The notes under the pieces are model-generated. The model saw nothing but the letters and a program-made list of their open reading frames with translations. It searched no databases and had not been told where the DNA came from. Positions 1-6,326 of a stretch of DNA of 12,181 bases are shown here, one piece after another (positions within the stretch are counted from its first letter, which is position 1; every line of letters starts with the position of its first letter). A program made the translations under genes and the position numbers. The DNA is taken from positions 1 through 12,181 of the forward strand of contig JBBSLC010000092.1 of the NCBI GenBank assembly GCA_038255685.1, read 5' to 3'. The stretch comes from CADCSY01 sp038255685. Its GTDB lineage: Bacteria; Actinomycetota; Acidimicrobiia; Acidimicrobiales; CADCSY01.

Positions 1-1140
1 ACGCACTCGTCGTCGCCGGTGCAGCGACAGCAGCGTTCTCTCGTCGCGACGTCGCAGGGGGTTCCTAGCGCCGTGCCCGTCATGCTCCTCCCCCTGGTCC
101 TCGTCGGCGCCCTCGCCGCCTGGGCGCTCGGCGTGCCAGGGAGGCGGGTGATGGCCACCGCAGTCTCGGCGTCGGTGCTGCTCGTGGTGTCGACGGTCGT
201 GCTGCTCGGTGCGATCGGCGCCGTCGAGGAACGTGTCGAGGACGAAGACGAGGCGATTGGGCTCCCGCTGCGGACCCGTCAGGTCGACGTGGTGCTGCCG
301 GAACCGGACGAGCGGGCCGACTTCCCCATCCCCGCTCCGCCCATCGTCGGCCTCGGTGACGGCGACCTCCTCCTCGTCGAGGCCGACGTCGGGCGGGTGG
401 TGCAGGTAGCGCAGTGCGTCGCCGGGTCCGATCGCTGCGCGCCTGCGCTCCGGGTGGAACCCGACGACGAGGGCATGGTCCGGACCCTCGTCTCGCTCAC
501 CAGGACCATCGAGCTGGCGGGTGGTGACATCGACTGCGCGTCGGCGGCGTGCGTGCTCGCGCTCGTCGACGGCGACGAGGTGCTGCGCAGCGTGCCGCTC
601 GAGTTCGGCCCGCCTCGACCCGTCCCCCGGCTCGTCGTCCGCGGGAGCGAGGTGCGAGCCGGCGAGGACGTCGTCGTCGACCTGGTCGACTTCCCACGAG
701 GACCGGCGGTCGTGACGGTGTGCGCCCCGCCCGGTCCCTCCGACCCGACGGCGTGCGGCTTCCCCGCCGACGAGGTGGCGGTCGACGTGCCCGCCAGCGG
801 GACGGCGAGGGTGCGCTACCCGGTGGCACCGGGGCGGGTCGGGTCGGGTGGCGCGAGCTGTCGCCGGGGCGAGGCCTGCGCCATCGCCGTGCCCGGTGTG
901 GCGGCCGCGCCCGTCGAGATCACCTTCTCCGGGCTCGCCGATGCGGAGCCCCCGGGCGGGCGGGTGGCGGTCGGCCTCGGTGTGGGCGCGGTGCTCCTCC
1001 TCGGAGCTGCGTGGCTCGTCCGACGCACCGACTGGACGCCGGTCGACGGTGATCCGTTCGCCGACGTGGAGCTCAGCGACCCGTTCGACGACATCGACCT
1101 CGGTGAGCTCGACGTGGCCGCGGAGGCGCTCGGTCGCTGA
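1..1140 (+). CDS. Membrane-anchored protein with two neocarzinostatin-like domains (5' end possibly truncated)
   Basis: The frame is open from base 1, so the true start may lie outside the window; the first in-window start is GTG at 19 (373 residues, used for numbering). Two hydrophobic segments lie near residues 19-38 and 44-69, and a third at 314-334. Between them are two beta-rich domains, about 107-196 and 202-304. Domain 1 has VAQC (C133) with C140, and DCASAAC (C173, C178), the spacing typical of neocarzinostatin-family apoproteins, which have a VGQC-like strand and a DC-x4-C loop. Domain 2 repeats the plan with C235/C246 and C281/C287. The tail (345-361) is acidic and contains two near-identical units, DPFADVEL and DPFDDIDL. 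The family fold is immunoglobulin-like; members outside enediyne clusters mostly have unknown roles. I infer a surface-exposed binding protein. No enediyne genes are near. The domain call comes from motif recognition only. Confidence 0.72.
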   Translation, partial: THSSSPVQRQQRSLVATSQGVPSAVPVMLLPLVLVGALAAWALGVPGRRVMATAVSASVLLVVSTVVLLGAIGAVEERVEDEDEAIGLPLRTRQVDVVLPEPDERADFPIPAPPIVGLGDGDLLLVEADVGRVVQVAQCVAGSDRCAPALRVEPDDEGMVRTLVSLTRTIELAGGDIDCASAACVLALVDGDEVLRSVPLEFGPPRPVPRLVVRGSEVRAGEDVVVDLVDFPRGPAVVTVCAPPGPSDPTACGFPADEVAVDVPASGTARVRYPVAPGRVGSGGASCRRGEACAIAVPGVAAAPVEITFSGLADAEPPGGRVAVGLGVGAVLLLGAAWLVRRTDWTPVDGDPFADVELSDPFDDIDLGELDVAAEALGR

Positions 1141-1178
1141 CCTGGCCAGAGCGGTGGGGTGCGGAGCACAATGGCTCC

Positions 1179-2432
1179 ATGGACCTGACGTACCCGCCCG
1201 AGGCCGAGCAGTTCCGCAAGGAGATCCGAGCCTGGCTGGAGGAGAACCTGCCGGACGGTTGGTTCGACGACGGGTTCGCGCTGCAGGGCGAGGACCGCAA
1301 GCAGTTCAACGAGGCGTGGCCGAAGAAGCTCTACGAGGGCGGATGGATCTGCGCGTCGTGGCCCGAGGAGTACGGCGGCAAGGGCCTGTCGATCATGGAG
1401 TCCGTCGTCCTGAACGAGGAGTTCAGTCGGGCCAACGCGCCCATGCGCGCCGACTTCTTCGGCGACACGCTCGTCGGCCCCACGATCCTCCAGTGGGGGA
1501 CCGAGGAGCAGAAGAAGGAGTTCCTGCCGAAGATCCTCTCGGGTCAGATCGCCTGGTGCCAGGGGTTCTCGGAGCCCAACTCCGGCTCCGACCTCGCCTC
1601 GCTGAAGTGCAAGGCCGAGCTCGACGGTGACGAGTGGGTGATCACCGGCCAGAAGGTCTGGACCACCCAGGCGCAGCACGCCGACTACGTCTTCCTCCTC
1701 GCTCGCACCGACCAGTCGGCTCCCAAGCACGCCGGCATCTCCTACCTGCTCGTCCCCATGGACCAGGCCGGCATCGAGATCCGACCGATCATCCAGCCCG
1801 ACGGCACCGGTGAGTTCAACGAGGTCTTCTTCGACGGCGCCCGCTGCCCGAAGGACGCCATCGTGGGGGGTGTCAACAACGGGTGGAAGGTCGCCATGAC
1901 CACGCTCGGCTTCGAGCGGGGGAGCTCGGCCACCACCGGCTACCGCCGCTTCGAGCGCGAGCTGGACTCGATCGTCGACAAGGCCAGGGAGAACGGCAAG
2001 ATCGACGATCCGGTGATCCGCCAGCGTCTCGCCGAGGCGTACACCAAGGTCCAGATCATGAAGGTGAACGGGTGGCGCAGCCTGTCGGCGACGCTGCACG
2101 ACAGCAAGGACATGGGCGTCATGGCCCTCGGCGCCACCAACAAGATGTTCTGGTCGGAGTACCACCGGGACGTCATGGAGCTGGCCATGGACATCCTCGG
2201 CATGGAGGCGACTGTCCTCACCGGCACGGCAGCCGAGGAGGGCGGCGTGCCCGGCATGGCCCGCGCCCGCGGCCGGGACGACTACCCCGTGAGCCAGCTG
2301 CAGGCCGGCTTCTTCTTCTCCCGGTCCGAGACCATCTGGGGCGGGACCGCCGAGATCCAGCGCAACATCGTCGGCGAGCGCGTCCTCGGACTCCCCAAGG
2401 AGCCCAAGCCCGACGCGAAGGCGAGCGCGTAG
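1179..2432 (+). CDS. Acyl-CoA dehydrogenase (FadE-type)
   Basis: This 417-residue protein is a full-length FAD-dependent acyl-CoA dehydrogenase that introduces the 2,3-double bond into an acyl-CoA in the cytoplasm, passing electrons to ETF. The N-terminal helical domain begins with MDLTYPPEAEQFRKEIRAWL, which fixes the ATG at 1179. The middle beta domain carries the signature CQGFSEPNSGSDLASLKCKA (about 127-146) and GDEWVITGQKVWTT (150-163). The C-terminal domain ends IWGGTAEIQRNIVGERVLGLP. The position of the usual catalytic Glu (IYEGT in medium-chain enzymes) is Gly388. Glu246 in GFERG sits where isovaleryl-CoA and long-chain dehydrogenases keep their base, so it is the likely catalytic residue. 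It starts 38 bp after the upstream gene and probably heads an operon with the two following genes. The substrate is unknown; steroid side-chain, branched or long-chain acyl-CoA are all possible. Confidence 0.95.
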   Translation: MDLTYPPEAEQFRKEIRAWLEENLPDGWFDDGFALQGEDRKQFNEAWPKKLYEGGWICASWPEEYGGKGLSIMESVVLNEEFSRANAPMRADFFGDTLVGPTILQWGTEEQKKEFLPKILSGQIAWCQGFSEPNSGSDLASLKCKAELDGDEWVITGQKVWTTQAQHADYVFLLARTDQSAPKHAGISYLLVPMDQAGIEIRPIIQPDGTGEFNEVFFDGARCPKDAIVGGVNNGWKVAMTTLGFERGSSATTGYRRFERELDSIVDKARENGKIDDPVIRQRLAEAYTKVQIMKVNGWRSLSATLHDSKDMGVMALGATNKMFWSEYHRDVMELAMDILGMEATVLTGTAAEEGGVPGMARARGRDDYPVSQLQAGFFFSRSETIWGGTAEIQRNIVGERVLGLPKEPKPDAKASA

Positions 2433-2443
2433 GGTCGAGCGAC

Positions 2444-2551
2444 ATGACGACGTTGGAAGACTCGTACTGGCGGTGGCAGGGCGCCCCGGGTCGGACGGCC
2501 AGCGTCGTCGAAGCGGCCGCCGTCAGCTTCGAACCGGTCGAGGCCGACTGA
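2444..2551 (+). CDS. Candidate small protein, 35 residues
   Basis: A short ATG-initiated frame begins 11 bp after the acyl-CoA dehydrogenase stop and ends 4 bp before the next ATG, exactly filling the gap. The peptide begins MTTLEDSYWRWQGAPGR, has two Trp and one Tyr in its first third and is acidic at its C-terminus. It has no membrane segment or Cys. About 31 of 35 sense codons end in G or C, as expected for coding DNA in this genome, though chance GC-rich frames can look similar. There is no strong Shine-Dalgarno sequence. If real, it would be made by translational coupling within the operon. I do not recognise a family. The alternative is an untranslated spacer. Confidence 0.4.
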   Translation: MTTLEDSYWRWQGAPGRTASVVEAAAVSFEPVEAD

Positions 2552-2555
2552 GCCC

Positions 2556-3179
2556 ATGGACCTCTTCGCCGTGCTGGCGTCGGAGCGAGAGCACCTGGCC
2601 GACGAGCTCGACCAGCTCACCGCAGAGCAGTGGGAGCAGCCCTCGATGTGCGAGGGATGGTCGAACCACGTGGTGGCCGCGCACCTGAACCTGCCGTGGT
2701 CGGTGCGTCCGCCTGCATTCGTCGTGGGTGTGGTGCGGGCCAGAGGCAGCATCGACGGTGCGATGGACCGCTTCTCGCGCGACCTCGCCGCTCGCCTCGA
2801 TCCGCAGCGTTGCGTGGACGAGCTCCGATCCCACGCTGCGAGTCGTCGCACGCCCCCGGGCCTCGGTGTGGAAGCGCCGCTCACCGACGTCATCGTCCAC
2901 GGGGCCGACATCCTGCGTCCCCTCGGGCGTGCGCGAACGATCGCCCCGGATGCCCTCCGCACGGCGCTGTCCTTCGTGGCCAGCCGCAAGGCAGCACGGG
3001 GCTTCGGAGCGCGCTCGACCGCCGGTCTCACCGTCGAGGCGACCGACCTCGACCTCCGGCTCGGGTCGGGCGCAGCAGTCTCCGGCCCTGCGCTCGCCCT
3101 GTGCGGCGCGCTGCTCGGCCGTGCCGACTACCTGCGCGAGCTCTCCGGTGAGGGCGTCTCGCTCCTCGAGGGCTCCTGA
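2556..3179 (+). CDS. Maleylpyruvate isomerase family, mycothiol-dependent (DinB superfamily) protein
   Basis: The 207-residue protein has the layout of actinobacterial mycothiol-dependent maleylpyruvate-isomerase-like proteins: an N-terminal four-helix DinB bundle followed by a small C-terminal alpha/beta domain. SMCEGWSNHVVAAHL (30-44) matches the family motif CxGW...HL and supplies His43. DVIVHGADILRPLG (111-124) matches the second motif and supplies Asp111 and His115. His43 with the Asp111/His115 pair form the probable divalent-metal triad. The C-terminal part (about 155-206) has the ALxLxG...RxxYLxxLxG pattern of the mycothiol-binding accessory domain. The ATG at 2556 lies 4 bp after the small upstream frame. 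The stop lies 10 bp from that of a convergent gene. Family members use mycothiol as thiol cofactor for isomerisation or transfer; the substrate here cannot be told. Confidence 0.85.
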   Translation: MDLFAVLASEREHLADELDQLTAEQWEQPSMCEGWSNHVVAAHLNLPWSVRPPAFVVGVVRARGSIDGAMDRFSRDLAARLDPQRCVDELRSHAASRRTPPGLGVEAPLTDVIVHGADILRPLGRARTIAPDALRTALSFVASRKAARGFGARSTAGLTVEATDLDLRLGSGAAVSGPALALCGALLGRADYLRELSGEGVSLLEGS

Positions 3180-3189
3180 CGGTCCGGCC

Positions 3190-4071
3190 TCACGGCTCAC
3201 CGAGCCGGTGCAGCACGACGTCGAGTCCCGGCCACGGCGGGCCGTCCGCCAGGCTCTCCTGGACGCAGCGAGCGAAGAGCCACTGGCGGACCCGCTCGGC
3301 ATCGAGGCCGGCGAGGTCGGCGACCTCGCGCAGCAGTCCGATCGGGTCGGTCTGCAACGACCCGTTGCAGTTGAGCAGGTGCTGCAGGACGTCGTAGTGG
3401 GGGTCACCGACGAACGGCTTCGGGTCGATCAGGAGCCACGGGCTGCGCTCGGCGGACAGCACGTTGCCGGCGTGCAGGTCGGTGAGCAGCAGCACGTCGG
3501 CCGGTCCGGGATGGGCGAGCTCCCGGAACAGCGCGAGACCCTCTCGGGCGAGCCCGCCGTCGACTCGTCCCGGGCCGCCGGCCAGCTTCGCTTCGGCCTC
3601 CGCCGCCCAGTCGTCGGCCATCACCGACAGGGGACGGAACGGATGACCGGACGGCAGCTCGACCGCCCAGACCGACCGGAGCAGGTCGGTGATCACGACG
3701 TGCTGCTCGGGTTCGGGACGGCTCCGCAGCTCGGTCCCGGGACGGCACCGCTCGAGCAGCATGGCCGTGGTGTCGCTGCCCACGTGCTCGAAGGCGTGCA
3801 CCTCCACCGCCCGCTGGCCACCGATCGCCGCCAGCCCGTCGGCCTCGTGCAGCGACTCGCTGTGCCGCCACGCCACCTTGAGCACGACCTCTCGCTCGGC
3901 GCGATCGGTGCCGGGCGCGACCCAGGAGCAGTTGCCTCCCGGCTCGAACGGCTCGCCGAGGACGAGCTCCCAGCGCTCGGTCAGCGCGGCGACCCGGTCG
4001 GGCAGGGCGGCGAGCCACGCCACCCGCGCCGGTCCGCCGGCGTCGGTCGACGCCTGCAGGTAGGTGGGCAC
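3190..4071 (-). CDS. Aminoglycoside/streptomycin 6-kinase-like phosphotransferase
   Basis: From the GTG at 4071 the protein has 293 residues, normal for the streptomycin-6-kinase/hydroxyurea phosphotransferase group of the protein-kinase-like fold. It starts VPTYLQAS and runs through WLAALPDRVAALTERWEL, which recalls the family N-terminus. Visible kinase elements are the ATP-site lysine in VVLKVAWRH (Lys65), Glu76 in HEADGL, the catalytic loop TDLHAGNVL (Asp198, Asn203) and the metal-binding IDPKPFVGDPHYD (Asp216). The usual HGD of the catalytic loop reads LTD here. Such proteins phosphorylate small hydroxylated compounds with ATP; antibiotic resistance should not be assumed from homology alone. 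I prefer GTG 4071 because GGAG sits 8 nt upstream. GTG 4089 is possible and would add six residues. It follows the split-barrel gene on the same strand and is probably co-transcribed with it. Confidence 0.82.
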   Translation of the reverse strand: MPTYLQASTDAGGPARVAWLAALPDRVAALTERWELVLGEPFEPGGNCSWVAPGTDRAEREVVLKVAWRHSESLHEADGLAAIGGQRAVEVHAFEHVGSDTTAMLLERCRPGTELRSRPEPEQHVVITDLLRSVWAVELPSGHPFRPLSVMADDWAAEAEAKLAGGPGRVDGGLAREGLALFRELAHPGPADVLLLTDLHAGNVLSAERSPWLLIDPKPFVGDPHYDVLQHLLNCNGSLQTDPIGLLREVADLAGLDAERVRQWLFARCVQESLADGPPWPGLDVVLHRLGEP

Positions 4072-4079
4072 GCGGAGTG

Positions 4080-4083
4080 CTCC
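4080..4083 (-). promoter_or_regulatory. Ribosome binding site for the kinase-like gene
   Basis: On the minus strand GGAG lies 8 nt before the GTG at 4071. This favours 4071 over the upstream in-frame GTG at 4089, whose nearest purine-rich stretch is GGTGAG. Confidence 0.5.
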
Positions 4084-4096
4084 GGTCACCCGGGGC

Positions 4097-4609
4097 TCAC
4101 CAGCGCCAGCGGGTGGCCCGCTGCGAGAACTCCTCCTCGCGCTCGATGATGCCGAACGCACGCTCCGGCGTGACCTCGAAGATCGCGTTGCGGCGGACGA
4201 AGGCCTCCATCTCGGGGTGGACGGCGACGTCCGGCCAGTACTTCTCCACGTAGCTGGTGACGGCGTGGTCGACGTCGGTGCCGCCGCTTGCCTGGTCCAC
4301 CGCGAACGCACGTCCCTCGACGGAGATGCACTCGACGGTGTCGTCGACCGTGACGACGCACTGCGGGTTCTCGGCGAGGTTCCGTGCCTTGCGTGCGCTT
4401 GGCGCGCATGAGAACCAGAACCGTTCGGTCCCGGGGAGCCAGACCCCCCACACCGGCATCGCATGCGGTCGCGCCGAGGCCGACGCCGTCACCACCCAGT
4501 AGCTCTTGTTGGCGACGAGGTGCTCCTCGGCCCAGGTCCACGGCAGCGTGCCTCCCGGGTCGGTCGGGACGCCGTAGTCAGCCATCGCGGGGCGCTCTGC
4601 GGTCGGCAT
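4097..4609 (-). CDS. Pyridoxamine 5'-phosphate oxidase-like split-barrel protein (FMN or F420 binding)
   Basis: This is a small cytosolic flavin/deazaflavin split-barrel protein of 170 residues from ATG 4609 (162 from ATG 4585). The core pattern is RPHAMPVWGVWLPGTERFWF (48-67) followed by SARKARNLAENPQCVVTVDD (71-90). This is the G/R-x-PHxxPVW then SxKxxNL-x2-NPxV signature of F420-dependent FDOR-B and PPOX-like proteins. ISVEGRA (96-102) forms the next strand, and the tail ends TRWRW, like the family's usual PTRWRF end. Actinobacterial members often reduce or oxidise small substrates using F420H2. The C-terminus is followed 25 bp later by the kinase-like gene, so both probably form one transcript. 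No strong Shine-Dalgarno sequence distinguishes the two starts. A longer frame reaching 4714 would cross the promoter of the divergent HNH gene and is not used. Confidence 0.82.
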   Translation of the reverse strand: MPTAERPAMADYGVPTDPGGTLPWTWAEEHLVANKSYWVVTASASARPHAMPVWGVWLPGTERFWFSCAPSARKARNLAENPQCVVTVDDTVECISVEGRAFAVDQASGGTDVDHAVTSYVEKYWPDVAVHPEMEAFVRRNAIFEVTPERAFGIIEREEEFSQRATRWRW

Positions 4610-4705
4610 GCGGCCGACGCTAGCCAGCCGACCTCCAGCGTGTCCGGCTCGTCGTCGGACCTGCCGGGCGGTGGCTCGAGCGCACCGCAGATCTCGAGGA
4701 AACGG

Positions 4706-4734
4706 TTGACGCACAAGGGTTTCGTGGATACAAT
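4706..4734 (+). promoter_or_regulatory. Sigma-70-type promoter of the DUF222-HNH gene
   Basis: TTGACG (4706-4711) and TACAAT (4729-4734) are separated by exactly 17 bp, close to the vegetative promoter consensus. A start point six to eight bases after the -10 box falls at about 4741-4742, the A of the ATG, predicting a leaderless transcript. No Shine-Dalgarno sequence precedes that ATG. Confidence 0.75.
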
Positions 4735-4748
4735 CGAACGTATGTTCG
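4735..4748 (+). promoter_or_regulatory. LexA-type SOS box overlapping the start codon
   Basis: CGAACGTATGTTCG fits the Gram-positive/mycobacterial LexA box (CGAAC-N4-GTTCG; Bacillus form CGAACRNRYGTTYG) without mismatch. It begins right after the -10 box and covers the predicted start site and the ATG at 4742. Bound LexA would therefore block transcription. SOS boxes ahead of 13E12-repeat genes are known from Mycobacterium tuberculosis, which supports the reading. Confidence 0.8.
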
Positions 4749-6109
4749 CAGCCGACGGTCGCGGTAAAGAGGACCCGGCATCACCAGCGATCACCGGGGC
4801 GGAGATCGACGCCCTGGAGCGGCGGGTGGCGGCGGTGACGGGGTTGTTGAACGCCACGACCGGCCGGCTCGTCGAGCTGATCGGTGAGGCGTTGGCGACA
4901 GGCGCGTGGGAGCAGGCGGGCATCCGGTCGCCGGCGCACTGGGTGGCGTGGCAGACGGGGATGTCCACCAAGCGGGCGAAGCGTCTGGTGCGCATCGCCA
5001 CCCGCGCTGGGGAGCTGCCGGTGACGACGGCTGCGTTCGGGGCGGGGTCGCTGTCGGAGGACCAGGTCGCCCCGATCGCCGCGCACGTCCCCGCTGCGCA
5101 CGATGCTGAGCTCGCTGACTTCGCTCGGCACGCGACCGCGGCGCAGGTCGGGAAGGTGGCGAGGGAGTACTCGTTCACGCCGCCTGTCCCTGACCCTGCT
5201 GCGCCAACGGCTGACCCGGTGCCGGACCCTGTGCCGGGTGACCGTGACGACGCCAACGAGGTGAGCTTCGGGTTCGACGGTGACGGCCGCTGGCATCTCC
5301 GTGCCCACCTCGACACCGAGCAGGGGGCGTTGGCGCAGCGCGCGCTCGAGGCGTGTCGGGACGCAGAGTTCTGGGCTCGCCACCCTGACGCCGAACCCGA
5401 CGCCCGCCCCACCGGGGTCACGTGGGCTGACGCCCTGGTCCGCATGGCCGACGCTGCAATGGCGGGTCTCACCGGTGACCGGCCCGCTGGGGAGCGGACC
5501 CAGGTGATCCTGCACTACCGCGCCGGGGACCCACGAGGCGCGAACGTGCACCTCGGCCCTGCCCTGCCTGCAGATGTGGCGGAGCGGGTGTGGTGCGACA
5601 CCACCTATCGGGTCCTGGTCGAAGACGACGACGGCGTCCCGTTGAAGCTGGGCCGGAAGCAGCGCACCGCCAGCCCGCAGCAGCGGGTCGTGGTCGAACA
5701 CCGGGACAAGGGGTGCCGCCGGCCCGGGTGCACCCAGGCCCGGTGGCTCCACATCCACCACCTCGACCACTGGGAGTCCGGCGGGTTCACCGACGTCGAC
5801 CGGATGTGCGCCCTGTGCCCCCGAGACCACGACCTCCACCACCGCGGTCTCCTCGGCATCACCGGCGACCCCACCCGACCAGACGGCCTCGTCTTCACCG
5901 ACCACCACGGCCGCATCCTCCAACCCAACGGGAGACCCACCCCGCCCGACCCGACGCGCCTCCGGGACGACATCGCTGCGGACCTCGGCATCCCACCACC
6001 CGACTGGACACACCCCACCGGGGAACGCCTCGACACCTGGGGCGTCAGCTTCCACGCGCCTCAACCCCCACCCGCCGGCACGCACCAGGCCGAGGACGAA
6101 GCTGCCTGA
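4742..6109 (+). CDS. DUF222 / 13E12-family HNH endonuclease-like protein
   Basis: The 455-residue protein has an N-terminal DUF222 region (about 22-300) and a C-terminal HNH zinc-finger nuclease domain (about 312-370). The DUF222 part includes EIDALERRVAAV, AWEQAGIRSPAHWVAWQTGM and GSLSEDQVAPIA, typical of actinobacterial 13E12 proteins, and is split by a Pro/Asp-rich linker near 147-170. In the HNH part, Cys325 and Cys330 (GCRRPGC) with Cys359 and His363 are the likely zinc ligands. HIHHLDHWESGGFTD (337-351) carries the catalytic His. The middle Asn of the motif (usually TDxxN) is Arg354, and the HH of the final helix reads DH. The start is ATG 4742, set by the promoter and SOS box. The open frame reaching back to 4463 runs through a divergent gene and is rejected. 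These multicopy genes are DNA-damage induced in mycobacteria; their targets are not established. Confidence 0.9.
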   Translation: MFAADGRGKEDPASPAITGAEIDALERRVAAVTGLLNATTGRLVELIGEALATGAWEQAGIRSPAHWVAWQTGMSTKRAKRLVRIATRAGELPVTTAAFGAGSLSEDQVAPIAAHVPAAHDAELADFARHATAAQVGKVAREYSFTPPVPDPAAPTADPVPDPVPGDRDDANEVSFGFDGDGRWHLRAHLDTEQGALAQRALEACRDAEFWARHPDAEPDARPTGVTWADALVRMADAAMAGLTGDRPAGERTQVILHYRAGDPRGANVHLGPALPADVAERVWCDTTYRVLVEDDDGVPLKLGRKQRTASPQQRVVVEHRDKGCRRPGCTQARWLHIHHLDHWESGGFTDVDRMCALCPRDHDLHHRGLLGITGDPTRPDGLVFTDHHGRILQPNGRPTPPDPTRLRDDIAADLGIPPPDWTHPTGERLDTWGVSFHAPQPPPAGTHQAEDEAA

Positions 6110-6326
6110 GCCCGACCGATCGCTCCGGGATCGTCGCGACATCGAGCCGTGGCGGCCTCCAGCGCTTTGCTGCGACGAGGGAGCGACCAGGAGGTGCCGT
6201 GCGACGGTGCCATCCCCAGGGAGGTGTGGCGTGCTCGACCTCGACGGTCGGGTCGTCTCGCCCCCGCAGATGATGAGGTCCGATGGTCGGACGCGGGCAG
6301 CTTCGAGCGCCCGGCGTTCCGGCTCG

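Noticed and set aside
1..1140. Enediyne antibiotic locus suggested by neocarzinostatin-like domains
   Set aside because: No polyketide synthase or other enediyne genes are in the window, and the protein is membrane anchored with two domains.
816..2165. 449-codon minus-strand open frame opposite the first acyl-CoA dehydrogenase
   Set aside because: It lies antisense to a clear full-length enzyme, is low in recognisable motifs and is a normal by-product of high GC at third positions.
4463..4741. N-terminal extension of the HNH gene to 4463
   Set aside because: It overlaps the divergent split-barrel gene and its 5' region, and the promoter and SOS box place the start at 4742.
6123..6140. Terminator between the HNH and P450 genes
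   Set aside because: CGATC...GATCG gives only a 5-bp stem with a 7-nt loop and no T tract, too weak to call.
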